A stretch of 64,000 nt of DNA from contig NC_062979.1 of assembly GCF_023078275.1 (NCBI RefSeq), positions 9,120,502 through 9,184,501 on the forward strand, given 5' to 3'. The translations under genes and the position numbers were made by a program. The notes under the pieces are model-generated. The model was not told where the DNA came from and made no database searches. It saw only the letters and a list, made by a program, of their open reading frames with translations. The stretch is from Leguminivora glycinivorella. Taxonomy: Eukaryota; Arthropoda; Insecta; Lepidoptera; Tortricidae. Within the stretch, counting starts at the first letter, position 1. Every line of letters starts with the position of its first letter. Shown here one piece after another: positions 57,709 through 64,000 of the stretch.

Positions 57709-58010
57709 CTAGTCAAACCAGCTTCTTTTCAAGAACTGTCAAAACGAAGGTGAACAATTTGCTAATGGAATTAATATGACATCCATTAGACGATCGAGAG
57801 ATGTCGATGTCACTGTCAACTCAATTACTTTACCTATAGGTATGTACATGTTTGTACATGTCCGTACATGTTATGTGATCGTCATGAATATTTTTTTTTT
57901 CATCTTTTATATATTTCTAACCAACTAATTAAATATAAATTGAGTTTAAAATGAGTACTTTCCATGTTTTTCTTCTATCTGATGCATTATTTCATGCATG
58001 GTATAATAGT
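57709..58010. other. No gene seen
   Basis: AT-rich, with three GTACATGT words near 57843-57870. Opposed frames at 57946-58163 follow the inverted repeat next to them. Confidence 0.35.
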
Positions 58011-58166
58011 ACATTTCGATACAAGTGCGAAAAAGAGGAATTTCCTTTTTGCACGTGTATCGAACGACGTTTTTCAGTACAGATGGACCTCCGAAGTTTC
58101 GACCTGACATATAATGAACCAGTTCTCGCACTAGTGCGTAAAAAAAAACACCATCTGTACTGAAAA
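58011..58166. mobile_element. Foldback MITE, TTTTCAGTACAGATGG family
   Basis: TTTTCAGTACAGATGG at 58071 faces CCATCTGTACTGAAAA ending at 58166. Immediately left is another small inverted pair, CGATACAAGTGCGAAAAAG and TTTTTGCACGTGTATCG. The two together look like half-elements of one foldback family. Confidence 0.65.
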
Positions 58167-58930
58167 ATATTTTATTTTAAGTACAGGCAGTTCTATTCTT
58201 CTAATCTAACTCTGACCCTAATTACTCTCAGATAACCTATCATCGCAGAGCAGTTCACCAGCCTCCAAACGCCACTAAACACATAACTTACACGCTGAAA
58301 GCTATAAAACTGACCTATTTATTACCCGCACAACATCTGATAGCGTTCGGGGTCATTAACACCGTTTGATAAAAAAATAACTTTCCGAGAAGTGACGGTG
58401 ACACTTTTATTTTCTTTGTGTATGATTTGTGAAGTTGTTTTATTGAAGTTATATCAATTGTAAGAGATAAAGTGATACTTATAAGAAGAAATTTTATAAT
58501 TGTACTGTATTATAGAAATAGGCAACTTATTTAACAACAATATTTACAATATAAAACTTAATCATAACCAAAAACTTGAAAATAACTATACTAAAGACTT
58601 AAAAATAAACTTATAATAATTAAAAAAGAATACTAAAGAAGAAGAAATAGATAATTAACTTTAAAAAGCAAATACCTTAAAAATATCCATGACATATTAG
58701 AATTGCATTTTATTATCTATGGAGGCTTAAAAGCACTGCATTTTAATGAATTAAATTGTAAACTTTACTAATTATCTCAGCCATTTATCAACATAGGTAA
58801 TATTTTTATGTTTGATAAATAATTAAATATGATGTTTATGTAATATTTAATAGACTTAATGTTTCAATCTATTTTTCACGCATCATGTTTCTTTTGACCC
58901 AATAGTTTTTACCTTTATTTAGGGACTTTT
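58167..58930. other. AT-rich stretch, no gene
   Basis: Extremely AT-rich (58480-58900). No frame or repeat. Confidence 0.5.
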
Positions 58931-59759
58931 TAGGGTTCCGTACCTCAAAAGGAAAAAACGGAACCCTTATAGGATCACTTTGTTGTCCGTCTGTCCGTCC
59001 GTCCGTCCGTCTGTCAAGACCCTTTTTCTCAGGAACGCGTGGAGGTATGAAGCTGAAATTTATATCAATTACTCAGGTCTACTGTCCCTTGAAGCTGTGA
59101 AAAAATCAAACTTCTAAGCCAACGCAATCAAAAGATACAGCCGTTTATGCCGCAAATTTTCGACACTTGCAAGGGAATCAAAACCTACAGGGTGCTTCCC
59201 GTGAACTCAGAATCTTGAAATTTGGTACGAAGCAACGTCTTATAGCATAGATAAAGGAAAAATTACGACAACCATAAATTTTTAGTTACATCACATAATA
59301 TATATTTTTTAATAATTTTAACCTTACTACCCATTTCCTCATAAACGCGTAGAGGTATTAAATTGAAATTCATACCAAATACTCAGGTCTATAATACCTT
59401 TAAGCTGTAACAAAATCAAACTTCTATGTCAACGCAATCAAAAGAAACAGCAATTTAAGCTGCATATTTTGAAACTCGCAAGTACTCGCAAGGGAATCAA
59501 AACCTAAAGGGTACTTCCAGTCGACATAGAATCTTGAAATTTGGCATGAAGCAACGTTTTATAGCACACATAAAGGAAAAATTCCGAAAACCTTAAATTT
59601 TTAGTTACATTACAAAAAATATATTTTTAGGGTTTTTAATAAATATAAACTTATTACTTTTTTCCTCATGAACGCGTAGAGCTATCAAGTTGAAATTCAT
59701 ACGTTTGTACGGAACCCTCGGTGCGCGAGTCCGACTCGCACTTGGCCGGTTTTTTTTTT
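58931..59759 (+). mobile_element. GGTTCCGTA/GGCCGG repeat, copy E, 2.3 internal units
   Basis: Start and end as copy C. Internal units begin at ACGCGT 59035, 59345 and 59672 (periods 310 and 327). The third is cut after AAATTCATAC and joins GTTTGTACGGAACCC. The rest is almost identical to copy C over 700 bp. Copy C lacks the third piece. Confidence 0.85.
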
Positions 59760-60346
59760 GTTTAACGAATATATCGCCCAATGGTTGACTGGTTGTAAAT
59801 GCCTTTTTGGCAGAAAACCCGTTATCACTACGTTCTTTCTTTATTTATGCAATGAAATTAAAATATTCAATACATTTATTACTTTAATTTAAATACTAAT
59901 ACAAAATAGAGGCGCATGACCTGTAAATGACAGTTTTTATGTAAAGCACGATCGCTCCACAGAAGCTACATCCGAACATAAATCAAAATTCCCACCGATA
60001 AGAACGCACCGGAATCAGGCATTCTAGGTGGCATTCGTTTGACATCATAATAAAATGATAAATGGTGTATCTGATTGTTCCTCATTACCATAACATGACA
60101 TGTCCATTAAGGCTGGACACGTGTAACGCGGGCGAAGTTGGCTGAAACGTTTTATTTTGTGTTTAAATGGTTAAAAAAGCAAGTGTTTAACACATGTAGC
60201 ATGTAATTCTCAGTAAGGCCTACAGAGTTTTATATCTTATTCTATTCAGAAATCAGTCGTCGATTGAAATAAAAGGTATAGCGACAACTTTTATGCCAAT
60301 TCAAAATGTATTCTTTTTACAATATTTGACAAAATAACCAATATAT
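59760..60346. other. No gene seen
   Basis: AT-rich without a supported feature. Confidence 0.4.
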
Positions 60347-60480
60347 CGTCACTACTTATAAAAAATCTCGTATCTCACGCTGCTCCTCAAAGTTAAAACG
60401 CAGTAAGTCTATATGCATTCCATACATACTTACTACAATTTTCTTTTCATTGACAGACGAAGATACAAGTTTTTTTTATA
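60347..60480. mobile_element. MITE, CGTCACTACTT family, copy 2
   Basis: CGTCACTACTTATAAAAAAT and TCGTATCTCACGCTGCTCC, then GAAGATACAAGTTTTTTTTA match the copy at 19874. The right inverted end is eroded. Confidence 0.6.
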
Positions 60481-60739
60481 AATATATAAAAAATAAAATT
60501 ATTCACCCCTTCATTCAGCGTTTCCTAAAGTTTACAAGCCGATAATTATCGTTTCTCCCTTTTTATCATACCAAGGTAGGTTGAGTTTTATCTATCTATA
60601 TTCGAAAGAAACGATAGAGACGACTAGTATATTACTAGTATTAGATATACTCGTACAAACTAAATTTTGGTATAAATTTAATTTGAAAATATGGTAATTG
60701 TATGACTACTAGGTAATGAGCCTTACTAACAATATGCTC
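60481..60739. other. No gene seen
   Basis: AT-rich spacer. Confidence 0.4.
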
Positions 60740-60951
60740 AAAAAAATCCGGCCAAGAGCGTGTCGGGCCACGCTCAGTTTAGAGTTCCGTAGTTTTTCGT
60801 ATTTTTCTCAAAAACTACTGAACCTATCAAGTTCAAAACAATTTTCTAGAAAGTCTTTATAAAGTTCTACTTTTGTGATTTTTTTCATATTTTTTAAACA
60901 TATGGTTCAAAAGTTAGAGAGGGGGGGGGGACACTTTTTTTCGAGTGCGTA
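60740..60951 (-). mobile_element. GGTTCCGTA/GGCCGG repeat, left half, split by insertion
   Basis: AAAATCCGGCCAAGAGCGTG through the G-run to CACTTTTTTTC corresponds to the first half of copy B. The second half resumes at 62264 with TTTTTTTCCTTTAGGAGCG, exactly where copy B continues. Confidence 0.8.
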
Positions 60952-61643
60952 TCGATCGATATAACTATTTTTGATATAGTTTTAGTCGTTATAACGATCG
61001 TTTGATATAATTATTGAATCATATAACAACAAATAATATAATACTAAATTGTATAATTCTTATTTAATATAATGATCATTTGTTCGAATAACATTTATTC
61101 TAACATACTTTGAGTATAATGCTTATTTCCGATAATAAATAAATGATATAACACAAAATCTTTCTAAAGACCAGTTAGAATACAAAAAATATACAATGAA
61201 TTAGATCCATCATTTACCAGAAAAGTAGATTAGGTTTTAGAACTGTGACCCCCTACACACAACCCGCTGCTACCAGAAAAATATGTTAGGTTAGGTTTGA
61301 ACTGTGACCCTTAAACATATGTACTGCTATCAGAAAAGTGGGTTAGGTTAGGTTACAACTGTGATCCCTTAAAAAAGAATACAATTAATTCATGAAATGT
61401 TTTATACTGTTTGTTAGTTATATTATACTAGTCTTATATCAATAGGTAGTTATACCATATAACGGTTATTATAAATAAGTGTTATACGAAATAATGATTA
61501 TACAAAATAAAAGTAAATATTTTGTGGTTATACCAAATGTTAATTATGTCAAATGAGTGATTATATCCTTTAAATATATACCAAATGTTGTTATATCAAA
61601 TGTTACTATACCAAAAAAAGTTATACCAATCATTACACACCCC
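60952..61643. other. AT-rich block with repeated ATATAAC/TTATACC words
   Basis: Variants of GATATAAC, TTATATCAAATG and GTTATACCA recur throughout. Three imperfect copies of a longer unit at about 61215, 61270 and 61325 read, in order, CAGAAAAGT, TTAGGTTAGG (or decayed) and AACTGTGACCC. No coding and no clean ends. It lies between the left half of the host repeat and copy G, so it inserted with or beside copy G. Confidence 0.6.
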
Positions 61644-62263
61644 TTTTTAGGGTTCCGTAGCCAAAATGGCAAAAACGGAACCCTTATAGTTTCGTCATGT
61701 CCGTCTGTCCGTCTGTCCGTCTGTCCGTCTGTCCGTCTGTCACAGCCGATTTACTCGGAAACTATAAGTACTACAGTGATGAAATTTGATGGGAATATGT
61801 GTTGTATGAACCGCTACAAAATTATGACACTAAATAGTAAAAAAAAGAATTGGGGGTGGGGCCCCCCATACATGTAACTGAGGGATGAAAATTTTTTTTT
61901 TCGATGTACATACCCGTGTGGGGTATCAATGGAAAGGTCTTTTAAAATGATATAAAGTTTTCTAAAAAACATTTTTCTTAAAGTGAACGGTTTTTGAGAT
62001 ATCAGCTCTCAAAGTCGTAAAAAGTATGTCCCCCCCCCCCTCTATTTTTATAACTACGGGGTATAAAATTCTAAAAAAAATAGAGGTGATGCATGCTAAT
62101 TAACTCTTTCAACGATTTTTGGTTTGATCAAAGTATCTCTTATAGTTTTTGAGATAGGTTGATTTAACTGTAATTTTGGCAGGTGTATAAATTGACATAA
62201 TAAGTTTATTATATTTGCTGCTACGGAACCCTTTGTGCGCGAGCCCGACTCGCACTTGGCCGG
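61644..62263 (+). mobile_element. GGTTCCGTA/GGCCGG repeat, copy G, nested
   Basis: TTTTTAGGGTTCCGTAGCC at the start, a GTCC/GTCT microsatellite at 61697-61742, and CGAGCCCGACTCGCACTTGG, then CCGGTTTTTTT at the end. Interior differs from the other copies, so it is a third subtype. It lies inside the B-type repeat. Its 106-codon frame spans the microsatellite and is not a gene. Confidence 0.8.
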
Positions 62264-62688
62264 TTTTTTTCCTTTAGGAGCGATTATTTCCGAAAATATT
62301 AATATTATCAAAAAACGATTTTAGTAAACCCTTATTAATTTTTAAATACCTATCCAACAATATATCACAACTTGGGGTTGGAATGAAAAAAAAATCAGTC
62401 CCCACTTTACATGTAGGGGGGGTACCCTAACAATACATTTTTTTCCAATTTTTATTGTACTACTTTGTCGGCGTGATTGATATACATATTAATACTAAAT
62501 TTCAGCTTTCTAGTGCTAACGGTCACTGAGATTATCCGCGGACGGACGGACGGACGGACGGACGGACGGACGGACGGACGGACGGACGGACGGACGGACG
62601 GACGGACGGACGGACGGACGGACGGACAGACGGACAGACAGACATGGCGAAACTGTAAGGGTTCCTAGTTGACTACGGAACCCTAAAA
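62264..62688 (-). mobile_element. GGTTCCGTA/GGCCGG repeat, right half
   Basis: Continuation of the 60740 element: CCTTTAGGAGCGATTATTTC through ATTATCCGCGGAC to CTACGGAACCCTAAAAA. Carries an expanded GGAC array. Confidence 0.8.
62540..62630. repeat. (GGAC)n microsatellite, ~22 units
   Basis: About 22 GGAC units with no interruption until GGACAGACGGACAGAC. The corresponding tract has 7 units in copy B and about 6-7 in copy D. Confidence 0.9.
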
Positions 62689-63930
62689 ATGATATGTAAT
62701 AGACAGATAAATTGATCAAAAACCGGTGACCGAAGAGCTGGCAACTTCCTAGCACAACGTATCAGCGAGGAAATGTCGCCAGTATCCTTGGTACAATGCC
62801 TCAAGGGCCTATTTTAGACATTAGCTAGCTTTTAAGTTTAGTCTTAGTTTCTTACATAATTATGTAAAAAGTATGTTCATGTGAATAAAGATTTTGAATG
62901 ACATCAACAATATATTACAGGCTATGTTATAATAATTATGTGTACGATTAATTACAGTGTAACGTATAATCGTATAATATTACATTCTGTATAGTTCAAG
63001 AAACCATTTTCTTCACATAAATATCACTTTTCTTCACAAAGACCTACTGTTCTTATGCATGATGTGTATTTTCACATCGCCGCTGCTTCATATTAAGCGT
63101 TCAGTAGTCGTAATTGTCGAGTCATTGCGGGTGAATTTTTTATACGTGTTTCGTCGAATTTCGATAACTAGATAAGCTTTTATAACTGAGGGCCCCTTAT
63201 TAAGTTACCTTCTTAGATGTCAGGTCATAAAATCGGGTTTTTAGGGTTATTATAACAACCTCCTTTAATGAAATCTCTGAGTCATCTTTTGTTCTTCCGT
63301 GAAAGGGAGTTAATTAAAGAAATTTAAGCGCTGTTTTGAATACTTCGATGTAATGTGGCTTGGAAAGTAGTTACTGAAGTACTAACATAAAAAAAATGAT
63401 GAGGTCCCATATAAAGTTTAATCGAGTCTCTCACAATAAAAAAAAACTTGAACCTAATTTCAAGTGATTTGTGACCAAAGTATTTTGAGAACAACATTTA
63501 ACATGTCGATATGAATACATTTTCTAGAGAATAGAATAGAAAAAAACTTAATTCAAAACCGCATTTGCTCTTTCTGACTATGAACTCCAATATTTATTAC
63601 CAAAGCGTAGTGATCTAAAATTCGAAATTAATTGCTAACTACTTGAAACTTTTAAAATCTTATTAATGCGGCTATTTAAAGCTAAGTTTCAAAAGATATC
63701 ACTGAAACTTCTCTCATCAGTCTTACATAGCGAGGCGATAAAATAAATTGACTCGATTTCGAACTTGCTCCAAGCAAGTATGTTTAGAAGTCAACAATTT
63801 TTAAAATATTGTTTACATCCCTACACAACCGTCTAGCGAGAACATAAAGCCTCGACATATCTCTAATTACGGTTAATGTTACAACTTTGTAGCAAACGTA
63901 ATTTTAAAAAATATCCTCTTTATTACAGAC
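62689..63930. other. AT-rich stretch, no gene
   Basis: 62750-62910 ends in a TGTGAATAAAGATTTTGAATG word that looks like a retroposon or gene 3' end, but no coding part is attached. Nothing else is supported. Confidence 0.4.
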
Positions 63931-64000
63931 ATAATCCATGGAGCGCGAATCTCCCGCCGTATATTAGGCAGCTCGGATCGTAAAGGTCCGCTATGCGAGA
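63931..64000 (+). other. Possible exon start at window edge
   Basis: ATCCTCTTTATTACAG at about 63914-63929 is a good splice-acceptor sequence. The 70 bases after it are clearly richer in GC. One plus frame stays open from ATAATCCATGGAGCG to the end (reading IIHGARISRRILGSSDR), and another ends in a stop. The minus strand also has an open frame ending before AATAAA. No family is recognised and the window ends, so this remains a guess. Confidence 0.2.

Noticed and set aside
61270..61350. GTTAGGTTAGGTT, like the insect telomere repeat TTAGG
   Set aside because: Only two units at each place, inside a longer degenerate unit; not a telomeric array.
61557..62755. Open frames rich in SVRPSVRPS-type or GRTDGRTD-type repeats
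   Set aside because: Pure translation of GGAC/GTCC microsatellites inside non-coding repeats.

Overview
This window looks like non-coding, repeat-rich nuclear DNA from a moth or butterfly (Lepidoptera). It is AT-rich and no open reading frame reads as an intact gene; the longest, 119 codons, is a shadow on the minus strand. The assignment rests on short interspersed families that I recognise as typical of lepidopteran genomes: a tRNA-derived SINE ending in a TTATTTATT-type tail, a second tRNA-related SINE of about 330 bp, retroposon tails ending in a CACCGACGTAGTAT-type motif, RTE-like tails, and elements built around GGTTCCGTA and CTTGGCCGGTTTTTT. These names come from memory; no database was searched. 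Nothing shows whether the window is intergenic or intronic.

Layout. 1-9 kb: single-copy AT-rich DNA with three SINE copies, a retroposon tail with an ATTCT tract, and elements with inverted ends. 9-12 kb: a truncated GGTTCCGTA element, retroposon tails, and clustered miniature inverted-repeat elements (MITEs). 12.3 kb: a decayed LINE zinc-finger tail. 14.8-27.3 kb: the densest MITE region, with three hAT-like elements carrying 8-bp target duplications (two perfect in architecture but 7/8 in duplication, one 8/8) and a 264-bp foldback with 77-bp identical arms. 27.3-36.7 kb and 38-41.7 kb: long stretches with very few recognisable repeats, interrupted by a LINE tail at 31 kb. 37-38 and 57-63 kb: GGTTCCGTA elements, including one nested inside another. 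45-51.4 kb: a distinctive block between two identical 44-bp direct repeats, holding a 59/61-bp minisatellite of about 25 units and a degenerate repeat of about 240-265 bp. 53.8 kb: a 162-bp LINE insertion with an 11-bp target duplication. The last 70 bases rise in GC after a splice-acceptor-like sequence and could be the edge of an exon.

There are no genes here that work together. Protein-coding traces are three remnants of non-LTR retrotransposon C-termini. I found no intact tRNA, rRNA or CRISPR array. The most unusual points are the 45-51.4 kb block, the matched 475-bp hAT-like pair whose ends carry different short self-complementary words, and the nested AT-rich block at 61 kb.
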